A program made the translations under genes and the position numbers. Positions 42,031-53,200 of a DNA stretch of 64,000 nt are shown one piece after another (within the stretch, counting starts at the first letter, position 1; the number at the start of each line of letters is the position of its first letter). Below the pieces are notes generated by a model, which saw nothing but the letters and a program-made list of their open reading frames with translations, was not told the origin of the DNA and searched no databases. Origin of the DNA: Mermis nigrescens (lineage: Eukaryota > Nematoda > Enoplea > Mermithida > Mermithidae); NCBI GenBank assembly GCA_036768485.1, contig JAVLUZ010000196.1, positions 186,001-250,000 on the forward strand, read 5' to 3'.

Positions 42031-45000
42031 ATAGGTAGCGCGATAGCGCTACCTATAATATACTTGGCCATCCATTTTTCTTATATGTTTATCACAGCGA
42101 GTGCAAAATTTGTTTCCCCCCTCACAGCTATGACGGCACACATCTGGGAGGTGCGGTTTTTTCTTACTCGATGGATAATTAGAAAATTCGATGCCGGTCT
42201 TTCTTTTTGTTTACACTCAATACCGAGTTAGCAATGAGCGTGTAAAGTGTAAACCAAAAATCAAATAATTTGCGGAGGCCAATTTTTTTAAAATGTTGCT
42301 CCCGAGCTGTAGATTACGAATCTGACCTTAAAATTTCTTTACACTCGATGGCTGTTGCACAAAAGTGTAAAGTATACGTGTTTTTACTCTTTGCGTGTCC
42401 TTCAGCTTATCTAACTCAATTTTGGTTTCTGTGCAGTCCAATCAGTTTTATAATGTAGAGGGTTGCAAAATCTCAAAACCGAATTTTTTCTCTTATAATG
42501 CAATATTTCTTTATCTGTGATCGTTTTAGTGTAAAGGGTTCGAAACGAAAAACGATATTTCTTCAACTACTCCGCTAAGTAGGCGGAACATGCTAATTAT
42601 GCTTAAAAGGTGCCCTGACCTTAGCGTTACAGATCCCAGCTTATTTTGTTTCTATACACCCAATATTGCGGTATTAGCACAAGTGTAAAGTTTACACCGA
42701 GAAGCATTTTTGCGCCCAGAGCGTCGTAGATGATGAATTTTTTAAAAAATGTTCTCCGTAAGGTCAGAATAACGAATCTGACCTTCAAACTTTTCTACAG
42801 CCAGTGTTTGTTGAGGTATGAAGAGGTGAACTTTGAATTATACCTACATCTATTTTCTAATGCCGATAGATAACTCCGTATTGCATATTGTTTGATCAGA
42901 TTTTTCTTGTTTCAGAGGTTTTTGACTCGTCTTTAATAAATAATTATTTTTATCATCATAAATGCACTATTCTTAAGTTTCAGTAGAATGATGAATATTT
43001 TTCAAAATAGTATAATCAAGCTGAAATCTCCCAATATGTCGAGTTGGCGCAGTGGTTGACAACTCTGTTCTCGGATGCGGTCTTAAAAGAAGAATGATGG
43101 TTCGAATCTTCTGAATGCTAACTTTTTTTCATTTTTTTATTCTTTTGGCAAAACCATGCACTTTATTTGACTTATTCATCTATTTAGGTTCTGCAGATAA
43201 CACTTTTTTGTTTTTTGAATTTCGCCTCAGTTCTCGAATGGGAGTGTAAAGAGTACGAAAATCTGGGGGTGAAAAGACACATTTTGGCCGAGTTTTCGAC
43301 TTATTTATGTCTGCCAACAACTCCGGTTATGAGTTTTAGGAAATTTTCCTGACAGAAATGTACTACGGATCAAGGGCTAATGCAAACTTTTCTACAATCA
43401 ATACGCAGTTAGTACCAGGGTTTTAAACTTTACACTCTAGTGGATGAGGTAAAAAACAGATTTTTTTCCAAGATTTCTCTGCCAACTTTTTCGGTCATGA
43501 GTTGGGGTGAATTGAATAGAATAGAAATAAAGTAACTTCTAATGGCTACACGTCGAAGCAAGTCGCGTTCAAAAAAACGTAATATTGAGCTGTTTATGGG
43601 GTGTAAAGTTCAAAATCTGAGGTGTAAAGTGGGCGAAAAAACATGTTTTTTCGTATTTTGATTGGTAATTCATATCAAATATTTTGCGGAACATAAGTTA
43701 GGCACATACAAACGTACTACAATCAAAGGGCAACAAACTGGCCCGAATCGAATTTATTTACATTCAATGGGGCGTTAGGTTCAGATTTTTAAAGTTTACA
43801 ATGTGGTGGGCAGTGGAAAATACGTGTTTGTACATTTTTTGTTCGCCACTTTCTCTATTCAGAAGTCGGGCGAGGTCGAATAGGATAAAAATAAAGTACT
43901 TTCTAAGGGGTACGCGTCACAGCAAATTGCGTTTGTTTACATCAGTATTTAGCTTTTTCGGTAGGTGGAAAGTCAAAAAAATGGGGGAGTTAAATGTGTT
44001 TCTGTCTTGGATTTTCTGTCAAGTTCTGGGTCATGAGTCTGGACATAATCTCAAGTCTAAAAATGAACCAGAAACCAAAGGTGATACGCCACACTGCATA
44101 TTAACTTTAGTTCTAGAGCCTTGTGGAAGCTTGACTTTTTCTAAAGTCTAAAAATGAACCAGGAATCAAATGTGAGACGCTAGTTGAGCGCCTTTCCTTA
44201 CACTCAACAGTGGTGTAAAGTAGTTTGCAACTGATGTTTATTTGTTCTCGGGTTATTGTGGAGACTCAATTTTTTCATAAATCTTTATCGTAATATCTGA
44301 GTAATATTAGAATTACGAATCCGACTAAAGTCTTCTTTACACTCGGTGGTTGCGTAAGGTTTACACTGCATATTAACTTTAGTTCAAGAGCCTTGCGGAA
44401 GCTTAATTTTTTTGCAAAATGTTCTACGTAAAATCATAATTGGGAATCTGACTGTCAGTTTTCTCTACACCTAGTAGTAGTGTAAAGTTTGCACTATTCA
44501 TTTGTTGTTAATATGTAGTTTATACTACAAATTTATTTTACTTCCAAATCTAAGCATTAGTGTTCCTTACACTTGATATTTGCGTAAAGTTTTTGAGTTT
44601 TTGCTGAAAAACTTTGATCTGTTTAAATAATGTAAGATTGTCTTGTTTAAAAAGGATAATGCTGATGTTAAGAACAATATTGTTTTCCGCGTTCTTGGAC
44701 TGTTGTCATTATTGTGGCATGTTACTGTATGTGTTTACTGACTGATGTACTGAAATCACGCTGATTAAAAGTAGTGCAATAGCAAAGAAAAATGCTCCGA
44801 TGGAAAAAAAGATGAATATACTTGGAATTGTGGATTATTAAGGATGTAAAAGGAGGGACTAGGAAAAATTTACCTAAAGTCGCAAAATCTGCTAAAAATC
44901 ACACTTTCTCTAAGCAACGCAAAAAATCGAAGTATATTCTGCGGCCTCTAAAAAAGCATCTTTTTTAAATAATGTTCAAAGTTTCAGATAAGAGTGTATA

Positions 45001-45533
45001 AACAAAATCTGTAATGTTTATTTTTTTAAATTGCTGGCAAGTAGCAACGCTGACTAGCTTCGTATCCTGATTGATAGAAAACTAAGTGGTATTGTATTTG
45101 AAGTTGTTTTATTTTGTTTTGAGCATTAAAGCAAGCAAGCAAAGCAGGGCCGATTGATTAGTGCACACAATCGTTAAGGGCATGCTAGTGTACCTACATT
45201 TAGTCTGTTTCAAATCAACTTACGCGTTTCCTACTGTTTTAAACCATTCATTCAATTGACTTAGAAAGACTGTTAGTTTACTCAATATCATTGCCCATAT
45301 CTACTGCATAGCTAATGTACTCCTTTTTCAATCATCTTATGGTTAAATATTTATTTTAATCTGTTGGCCGCAGAATACACTTCGATTTTTTGCGTTGCTT
45401 AGGGAAAGTGTGATTTTTAACAGATTTTGCGACTTTAGGTAGATTTTTCCTAGTCCCCTCCTTTTACATCCTTAATAATCCACAATTTCAAGTATATTCA
45501 TCTTTTTTGTTCCATCGGAGCATTTTTCTTTGC
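42031..45533 (-). mobile_element. Composite repeat copy 3 (inverted, ~3.5 kb)
   Basis: It begins, in window order, with a perfect hairpin ATAGGTAGCGC-GATA-GCGCTACCTAT (42031-42056) followed by AATATACTTGG, the reverse of the right end of copies 1 and 2. 42200-44600 is the GTGTAAA/TTTACAC region. 44640-44780 carries ATTGTGGCATGTTACTG, shared with copy 2. The foldback module is 44782-45533, with TA on both sides. Short open frames (42022-42231, 42270-42458, 43801-44151) are readings of the repeat and match those in copies 1 and 2. A tRNA-like stretch lies inside at 43036-43118. Confidence 0.75.
43036..43118 (+). other. tRNA-like sequence (A-box and B-box, no cloverleaf)
   Basis: TGGCGCAGTGG at 43045-43055 fits the pol III A-box and GGTTCGAATCT at 43099-43109 fits the B-box, with spacing suiting a tRNA with a long variable arm. 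The acceptor ends (GTCGAGT versus GAATGCT) do not pair, so it is a pseudogene or SINE head. A T-rich run (43123-43140) could act as a pol III terminator. Confidence 0.55.
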
Positions 45534-46535
45534 TAGTTATAAATAGGCGCACAAACTTTCTCTTTAAAATTATATGATTATAGCATTTTCGAAGACTTCT
45601 TCTGAAAACATCCTTTGCTGTAAATTGCTTTAGCTCGTGTTTCATGTTTCGTGATTCGTGAAACACACTACAGACTATTTTAGATGGATCAATCTACTAA
45701 GGCCGGGGATTAGCCGAGAAAATATAACATCAATACATTATCCAATCACAGAATAATAAATGATAAAAATACCACACAAAGATATCAATTTCACAGTTTA
45801 TCATTTGCACTGACTTCACAAAATGCTAGATGACTTCTTGAGAAACCACGATACATCATACGGGTCCGCACACTATTTCGGGAACCAATCTAAAGGATTA
45901 GAAAGGATTGGTAACAATTGAACGACGCAATGAAATGTCCGTACTTGTAATTTATATCTCTACCAAAAAACTGTATTTTTCTAGACAGAAAACTCAGTGA
46001 ATTTTTCTTCCTTCTTAGTCTCCCTAATCTCAGGGCATTAAAAAACGAGCCGGCGACATCTCTCGCTGTGAACGAAATTCTAGCCGCACCAGCTTCCGGA
46101 TCTTTCACGCTACTCGGGCTCCTTGCTGCGCTTATGGTCAATAAAACGTTAACTTGTGTAACTTCGAAAAATCCATTCTAAACTGTGTAGTAGCACCTAA
46201 GCTGCAGTTATTAAGCCAAAATGTCGACCGTTAATTAATGTTCCTTAAAAGATTCACAAGGTCATTCGAGGCCTTCTTCAATACCCCACACTCAGGTGTG
46301 ATCTCTAGTCCAAATCCACTTTTTCAATTTATGTGCGGGTTTTTCATATTATTTTTTATATTATTTTTCTCATATTTTTCATATTAATCACAGTAATATC
46401 TGCTAGGAAATTTCTAAGCGACTTATGAAACAAAAATATTACGTCTTGTTTATTATTTAATGTCTTCCAAGTACGAAATTGGCCATCGGAAGCAAACGTG
46501 ACACAAACATTTGAATCGGGTCAGGCCATGCCCTC
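45534..46535. other. Intergenic, nothing recognised
   Basis: AT-rich. A TTTTTCATATTATTTTT-type simple stretch lies at 46345-46385. The 45890-46141 minus open frame is GC-richer in part (46040-46140) and reads SVKDPEAGAARISFTARDV, but no splice or family support was found. Confidence 0.35.
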
Positions 46536-46700
46536 GGGCTATATAAGGGCAGCGACCGAATTCCGAGGGGTCTGGTGGTGCAAAACTGGCAAAAATAAAA
46601 AAAACATGCCAAAAATTCGATTCTGGGGGTCTTTTGATTTTTGGCGGGGTCTACCGGATTCTCAGGGAGGGGGTGTAAACCATTGGTGGGCAGCATTAAA
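46536..46700 (-). mobile_element. MITE-like element, ACATGGGC family, diverged copy 6
   Basis: Inverted copy related to copy 5: ATTCCGAGGGGTCTGG, GCAAAACTGGCAAAAATAA, TCGATTCTGGGGGTCTTTT, ending GGTGGGCAGCATTAAAATTC. A second partial, similar segment follows at 46745-46935. Confidence 0.45.
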
Positions 46701-46935
46701 ATTCTAGGGCAAGATTTTTAAAGGTCAAAAAATGGCTTAAAAATGGTGATATGGCGGAAAAAAACCCAGACAAAAAATTTTCAAAACTCGAATTCTGCGG
46801 GGGGGGGTATTTCGGTTTAGAAAGGGAGGGGTATTCGGCCTTCTGGGACGCAATGTGCATACCCCAGCACCTCGTCCCCACACACGTGTGGTGTGAACTC
46901 CAACGCCCACGTGTACCTCGGACTCAGCATGCATT

Positions 46936-47103
46936 TATAGTCTGTTTCACACAACTTCGTTCATAAATTCTAAAACTATCTCCGACAATAAACTGACCGA
47001 TTGCGATTATAGCATTGATCTGATTTATAATTATCGTAAGCCTCAGCCTACTGTCATGAAAATTCTTAGAATTTATGCACGAAGTTATTGTAAACGGACT
47101 ATA
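46936..47103. mobile_element. ~165-bp palindromic MITE, copy 5
   Basis: TATAGTCTGTTTCACACAAC at the left and TTGTAAACGGACTATA at the right, inner arms GCGATTATAGCATTGATCTG and ATTTATGCACGAAGTT. The 46924-47115 minus open frame is a reading of it. Confidence 0.7.
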
Positions 47104-47799
47104 AGTTGCCGCCAAATTATTTTTACGCGTCTTGTGATTTTTTTCTAGTGATAGTCGTAGTGAAAATGTACCTACCCATAGAGCTGGCTTAACCTAGAGG
47201 TCAAAAATAATTATTAATGCTTTCAGATATGCTTTTTCTTAAAAATTAGAAAATTATGTTACCATTAAAGTAAGAACTTACACTAAATTTTAAAATATAG
47301 TAATGCTAGTGTTTTCATTTATAATTCGTGAAATATTAGAGCAATACGAAATTATATAAATTAATAATACGCCGTACGTTTTAAGGTTTAGCAGAGTATA
47401 ATGACGCTACGTTGAAATTCGGGAGAGTCGCAACTGTGTAGGTATTAAGGCATAAAAATTTAAAGCTTTTGAAGTGTTGAGTAATTCCTCAAAAACTCAT
47501 TCTTAGTTGAGACTTTGCGCGCTACAGCTTTAACATTGTTCTTCATTCTTCCACTGTTAAGAGTCAATGTCTGTAAGAATCACCTTGCTGTAATAGTGAC
47601 TTACATAAGCAAAAAATAATTTTTCTTGGTTTTAACATATATTACACAACTTTTTACGCTGATTCCGAATCTGAAAACCGTTTTACACAAAAATGACTTT
47701 TTGCTGACTTATAGGGGTGTAAAGTGTGAAAAATCGGAATATGTGCCGAATTTCATATGTTGATTGATATTTTCCAGAATAATAAACATTTTTCAATGC
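47104..47799. other. Intergenic, nothing recognised
   Basis: AT-rich with no open frame or repeat of note, apart from a GGGGTGTAAAGTGTGAAAAA word at 47714 that resembles the interior of the composite repeats. Confidence 0.4.
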
Positions 47800-48865
47800 A
47801 ATTTTTTTCAAATTACAGAATATTAAATGGGCTTTACAAAAAGTATAAAAAGTTTGTTTACCGGATCATCCCACAGAATACAGCAGTCATTAAAAGTCAA
47901 AAATATGAATTTTTGCACAAGCAACATTTTTACTTTTTTAGCCATAAGTCCAGAGTGGTCATACAGAATCGAACCTTATTTCACCACAATATGTGCCACC
48001 TATGTACCCGTTTCTGTGTAAAAAATGTAGGATATGTGATAAATAGTTATTGACCACTTTTGACAAACGTGAAATTAACTCACGTGTTCAAATTTCAAAA
48101 TTGATTCATTTGTGCCATAAAAAATTTAATGTTTCGATCTATAACTCCAGAACTGTGAAACATTGTGCGACTGCATTATACCACAGCTTGTATCATCTAT
48201 GTGCCTAAGTGCTTGCAAAAGATCATGCTTATACCTTAACTGGTTGTTGACCATTTCTGACAAACGGTCATTGAACTCAATTGGTCAAAGTCTAAAAAAT
48301 CATACATGTGTGTTACAAATAAGTTTCCTTTTGAGCTGTAATTCGAAAAATAAAATTCATCTTGTGGCCACATTACACCACAATTTGCACTATCTATTTG
48401 CCTAATTATATTCAAAAATCCATCCACATATGTTTGATATTTATTGACCATTTGTGGACTACGTAAACTTGGCTCCATTAATCAAAATCAAGAAGTCACA
48501 CATTGGTGCTTCAAAAAATTTTTCTTTCGGCTCTGTAACCCAAGAATTAGTACACATTTTTCAAGCGCATTACACCACAGTCTCTACCATATATGTCCCT
48601 AATTGTATACAAAAAAATCATCTGCACATTCCACGTACTTATCAATCAGCCATATTTCACAAGTGTGAACTTGACCTAATTGGTCAAACTGAAGAAATGC
48701 ATGCTTTTGTTTCAAATAATTTTATTTTCTATTTCTAACGAGAAGTAAAATCTATCTGGTGACCATAATATGCCACGGTTCGCACTATCTATTTGCCTAA
48801 TTGCATGCAAAAAATTCATACATATATGTTGGATTATATTTATTTATTATTTGTACCTGTAGAAA
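47800..48865. repeat. Diverged ~196-bp tandem array, at least five units
   Basis: An anchor like ACCACAATTTGCACTATCTA then TTGCCTAATT recurs at about 47985, 48180, 48377, 48570 and 48772, spaced 195-202 bp. Each unit also has TTGACCA..TTGACAAACG and a TCATACATGTGTG-like word. Units are about 65-75% alike by eye. Open frames on both strands here are readings of the repeat. Confidence 0.7.
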
Positions 48866-48901
48866 ATCCTAACATAAAGGAATGTTTCATATCGTCAAAA
48901 T

Positions 48902-49428
48902 TCAATTGTCAAAACATTCTGAATGAATCAATGTGTCTTCAACGTCATCTGCCTCATCATCTGGATTTGGGTCTGGTTGGAAAAAATCTCCTGAGCAGTC
49001 ATCTTCATCAGTTTCAGTTGGGTCAATTGCTTCTCTTTTTCGTGCTTCCCGCGACCAAAATCCTGCAATTTGCTGCCATGATAAAAACTCAGATTGCTTG
49101 AATTGGGGCAATCTTCGCATTTCAGTTGCAGTCTCCCTTGGATCGCACTTTCTTCGAGTCTTAATTTCATCATCAAATTTTTAATGAAAATATTGGCGCT
49201 GGTTTTCTGTGACTGCTTTACAAGATCTTTTTGCCTTAAAGCCCAGCCAGTTGGTAATCTTTGGATTGAATCATCATCTGCAAGTAGTAAAGCGGGCCCT
49301 TCTGGAGTCTCCGTGCTTAAGTATAGCACGTGCTTAAGCATAGAGATTCCATCTGGACCACGCACGCTCTTAGTACACTTGCACTTAGCCGCTTGAATCA
49401 CCAAATTTTTGGCTATACTACTACTCAT
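48902..49428 (-). pseudogene. Broken gene of an uncharacterised invertebrate family (C-terminal part)
   Basis: Two overlapping minus frames form one protein. Frame 1 opens at ATG 49428 and reads GPDGISMLKHVLYLS, PEGPALLLADDDSIQ, PTGWALRQKDLVKQSQ. From about 49180 the sensible reading moves to the frame ending at 48902: KTRRKCDPRETATEMR, QFKQSEFLSWQQIAGFWSR, then an acidic tail (DEDDCSGDF, DDEADDVED). The switch falls at an A5/T3 run (about 49176-49184), so a one-base indel is likely. From memory, the layout GWALK..DP..VA.DMR..EFL..QQI.SFFSRLA recurs in uncharacterised proteins of many invertebrates. The function is unknown. It may be a cellular gene, a transposon-borne gene, or a sequencing error in an intact one. 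Confidence 0.55.
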
Positions 49429-49760
49429 ACGCGTGAAGCGCCCAACAATGCACAGTCGGTTATCCAGGACGGGCGGAGTTAATCAATTTTAATTTGCATA
49501 ACTAGCTAGCAGCCTCCCCCATGCTACTGTTACTACACATAGGCGTGAAGCGCTCAAGTATCCACAGTCGGATATCCAGGACGGGCGGAACCAATTAATT
49601 TTAATTCGCATAAGTAGCTAGCAGCCTCCCACCATGCTACTGTTACTAAACATAGGCGTGAAGCGCCCAACAATGCACAGTCGGTTATCCAGGACGGGCG
49701 GAGCCAATTAATTTTAATTTGCATAACTAGCTAGCAGCGTCCCCCCATGCTACTGTTCTA
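49421..49760 (-). repeat. Three ~112-bp tandem repeats upstream of the broken gene
   Basis: The anchor GGCGTGAAGCGC occurs at 49431, 49543 and 49656 (spacing 112 and 113). Each unit contains CACAGTCGGTTATCCAGGAC, GGGCGGA, TTAATTTTAATTTGCATAA and AGCTAGCAGCCTCCC. On the minus strand each unit carries a GGCGCTTCACGC word just before an ATG, and the first copy supplies the ATG of the 49428 frame. Minus-strand ATGCAAAT (octamer-like) is present in copies 1 and 3. It may be a duplicated promoter/5' leader. Confidence 0.8.
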
Positions 49761-49874
49761 ATTTTAGATCAGTTTTAGTTTAACTATCTTGGTTCACTGC
49801 ACGTTGAAGCATTGCCACACCGTTCTATTTTTGCATGTTTTTCGAACTTCGAGACATGTAGGTTCTGCAGCTTA

Positions 49875-49960
49875 TGAGACAAAACTTATGTGTGCAATCA
49901 TTTTATTTCTATAGCTTATGAGACAAAACTTATGTTATTCATTCTCATCTTATTTATAGC
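49875..49960 (+). repeat. Short direct repeat pair
   Basis: GCTTATGAGACAAAACTTAT occurs at about 49870 and 49913, separated by ~43 bp. No function inferred. Confidence 0.7.
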
Positions 49961-50037
49961 TCATGTGGGGTGAGTGAGTAGGGTATACGGTTGAAAAGTA
50001 ATTTATTAATTTCTACTCTTTTTCCAGAGAAAAAATT

Positions 50038-50084
50038 TAAAAAAAGAATAAATAAATAAAAATAAATAAATAAATAAAAATAAG
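50038..50084. repeat. (AAAT)n simple repeat
   Basis: A run of AAATAAATAAAAATAAAT-type units in the ~270 bp between the short repeats and the satellite. Nothing else is seen between 49966 and 50253. Confidence 0.85.
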
Positions 50085-50253
50085 CATCGAATTTGGACAT
50101 CAGGCTATACAATAATAATACAACACCTTAATCAATCAATATCAGAAAAAAACAAGCCAAATAAAAATTTACAGAGAATTAGCCAGGCAGCAACAACATA
50201 TAGCAAGCGCTCAATACAAATTCCTACAACACAACGCATTAGTACGACGCATG

Positions 50254-53200
50254 GGTAGTTTTTAATTGATGAGAGTCTACGTTTGATATTTGGAATAAAT
50301 AGTTTTATCTCAATTTATTCGTCAGGACAAGCCGAGTCTAGATTAGGATTAATCTAGGGACACCTTGACAGCCCTGAATCCAAGAACATTCAAAGGTGAA
50401 CCTATGGACTGAGAAATGGAACTGAATGATTTTAAGCTTCTTTTCTGACTAGCTGCGGAAAGTTAAGTTTGATAGGTAGTTTTTAATCGATGAGAGTCTA
50501 CGTTTGATATTTGGAATAAATAGTTTTATCTCAATTTATTCGTGGACATGCCGAGTCTAGATTAGGATTAATCTAGGGACACCTTGACAGCCCTGAATCC
50601 AAGAACTTTCAAAAGTGAACCGATAACCTGAGAAATTGATAAACTGAATGATTTTTAAGCTTCTTTTCCGACTAGCTGCGGAAAGTTAAGTTTGATAGGT
50701 AGTTTTTAATTGATGAGAGTCTACGTTTGATATTTGGAATAAATAGTTTTATCTCAATTTATTCGTGAACAAGCCGAGTCTAGATTAGGATTAATCTAGG
50801 GACACCTTGACAGCCCTGAATCCAAGAACTTTTAGAGGTGAGCCTATGACCTGAGAAATGGAACTGAATGATTTTGAGCTTCTTTTCCGACTAGCTGCGG
50901 AAAGTTAAGTTTGATAGGTAGTTTTTAATCGATGAGAGTCTACGTTTGAGATTTGGAATAAATAGTTTTATCTCAATTTATTCGTGGACAAGCCGAGTCT
51001 AGATTAGGATTAATCTAGGGACACCTTGACAGCCCTGAATCCCAGAACTTTCAAAAGTGAACCGGTAACCTGAGAAATTGAATGAAGCTGAATGATTTTT
51101 AAGCTTCCTTTCCGACTAGCTGCAAAAAGTTAAGTTTGATAGGTAGTTTTTAATTGATGAGAGTCTACGTTTGATATTTGGAATAAATAGTTTTATCTCA
51201 ATTTATTCGTGAACAAGCCGAGTCTAGATTAGGATTAATCTAGGGACACCTTGACAGCCCTGAATCCAAGAACTTTTAGAGGTGAGCCTATGACCTGAGA
51301 AATGGAACTGAATGATTTTTGAGCTTCTTTTCCGACTAGCTGCGGAAAGTTAAGTTTGATAGGTAGTTTTTAATCGATGAGAGTCTACGTTTGAGATTTG
51401 GAATAAATAGTTTTATCTCAATTTATTCGTGGACAAGCCGAGTCTAGATTAGGATTAATCTAGGGACACCTTGACAGCCCTGAATCCCAGAACTTTCAAA
51501 AGTGAACCGGTAACCTGAGAAATTGAATGAAGCTGAATGATTTTTAAGCTTCCTTTCCGACTAGCTGCAAAAAGTTAAGTTTGATAGGTAGTTTTTAATT
51601 GATGAGAGTCTACGTTTGATATTTGGAATAAATAGTTTTATCTCAATTTATTCGTGAACAAGCCGAGTCTAGATTAGGATTAATCTAGGGACACCTTGAC
51701 AGCCCTGAATCCAAGAACTTTTAGAGGTGAGCCTATGACCTGAGAAATGGAACTGAATGATTTTTGAGCTTCTTTTCCGACTAGCTGCGGAAAGTTAAGT
51801 TTGATAGGTAGTTTTTAATCGATGAGAGTCTACGTTTGAGATTTGGAATAAATAGTTTTATCTCAATTTATTCGTGGACAAGCCGAGTCTAGATTAGGAT
51901 TAATCTAGGGACACCTTGACAGCCCTGAATCCCAGAACTTTCAAAAGTGAACCGGTAACCTGAGAAATTGAATGAAGCTGAATGATTTTTAAGCTTCCTT
52001 TCCGACTAGCTGCAAAAAGTTAAGTTTGATAGGTAGTTTTTAATTGATGAGAGTCTACGTTTGATATTTGGAATAAATAGTTTTATCTCAATTTATTCGT
52101 GGACAAGCCGAGTCTAGATTAGGATTAATCTAGGGACACCTTGACAGCCCTGAATCCAAGAACTTTCAAAAGTGAACCTATGACCTGAGAAATGAGAACT
52201 GAATGATTTTTAAGCTTCTTTTCCGACTAGCTGCGGAAAGTTAAGTTTGATAGGTAGTTTTTAATCGATGAGAGTCTACGTTTGATATTTGGAATAAATA
52301 GTTTTATCTCAATTTATTCGTGGACAAGCCGAGTCTAGATTAGGATTAATCTAGGGACACCTTGACAGCCCTGAATCCAAGAACTTTCAAAAGTGAACCT
52401 ATGACCTGAGAAATTGAATGAACTGAATGATTTTTAAGCTTCTTTTCCGACTAGCTGCGGAAAGTTAAGTTTGATAGGTAGTTTTTAATCGATGAGAGTC
52501 TACGTTTGATATTTGGAATAAATAGTTTTATCTCAATTTATTCGTGGACATGCCGAGTCTAGATTAGGATTAATCTAGGGACACCTTGACAGCCCTGAAT
52601 CCCAGAACTTTCAAAAGTGAACCGATAACCTGAGAAATTGAATGAAACTGAATGATTTTTAAGCTTCTTTTCCGACTAGCTGCGGAAAGTTAAGTTTGAT
52701 AGGTAGTTTTTAATTGATGAGAGTCTACGTTTGATATTTGGAATAAATAGTTTTATCTCAATTTATTCGTGGACATGCCGAGTCTAGATTAGGATTAATC
52801 TAGGGACACCTTGACAGCCCTGAATCCAAGAACTTTCAAAAGTGAACCTATGACCTGAGAAATGAGAACTGAATGATTTTTAAGCTTCTTTTCCGACTAG
52901 CTGCGGAAAGTTAAGTTTGATAGGTAGTTTTTAATCGATGAGAGTCTACGTTTGATATTTGGAATAAATAGTTTTATCTCAATTTATTCGTGGACAAGCC
53001 GAGTCTAGATTAGGATTAATCTAGGGACACCTTGACAGCCCTGAATCCAAGAACTTTCAAAAGTGAACCTATGACCTGAGAAATGAAGAACTGAATGATT
53101 TTTAAGCTTCTTTTCCGACTAGCTGCGGAAAGTTAAGTTTGATAGGTAGTTTTTAATCGATGAGAGTCTACGTTTGATATTTGGAATAAATAGTTTTATC

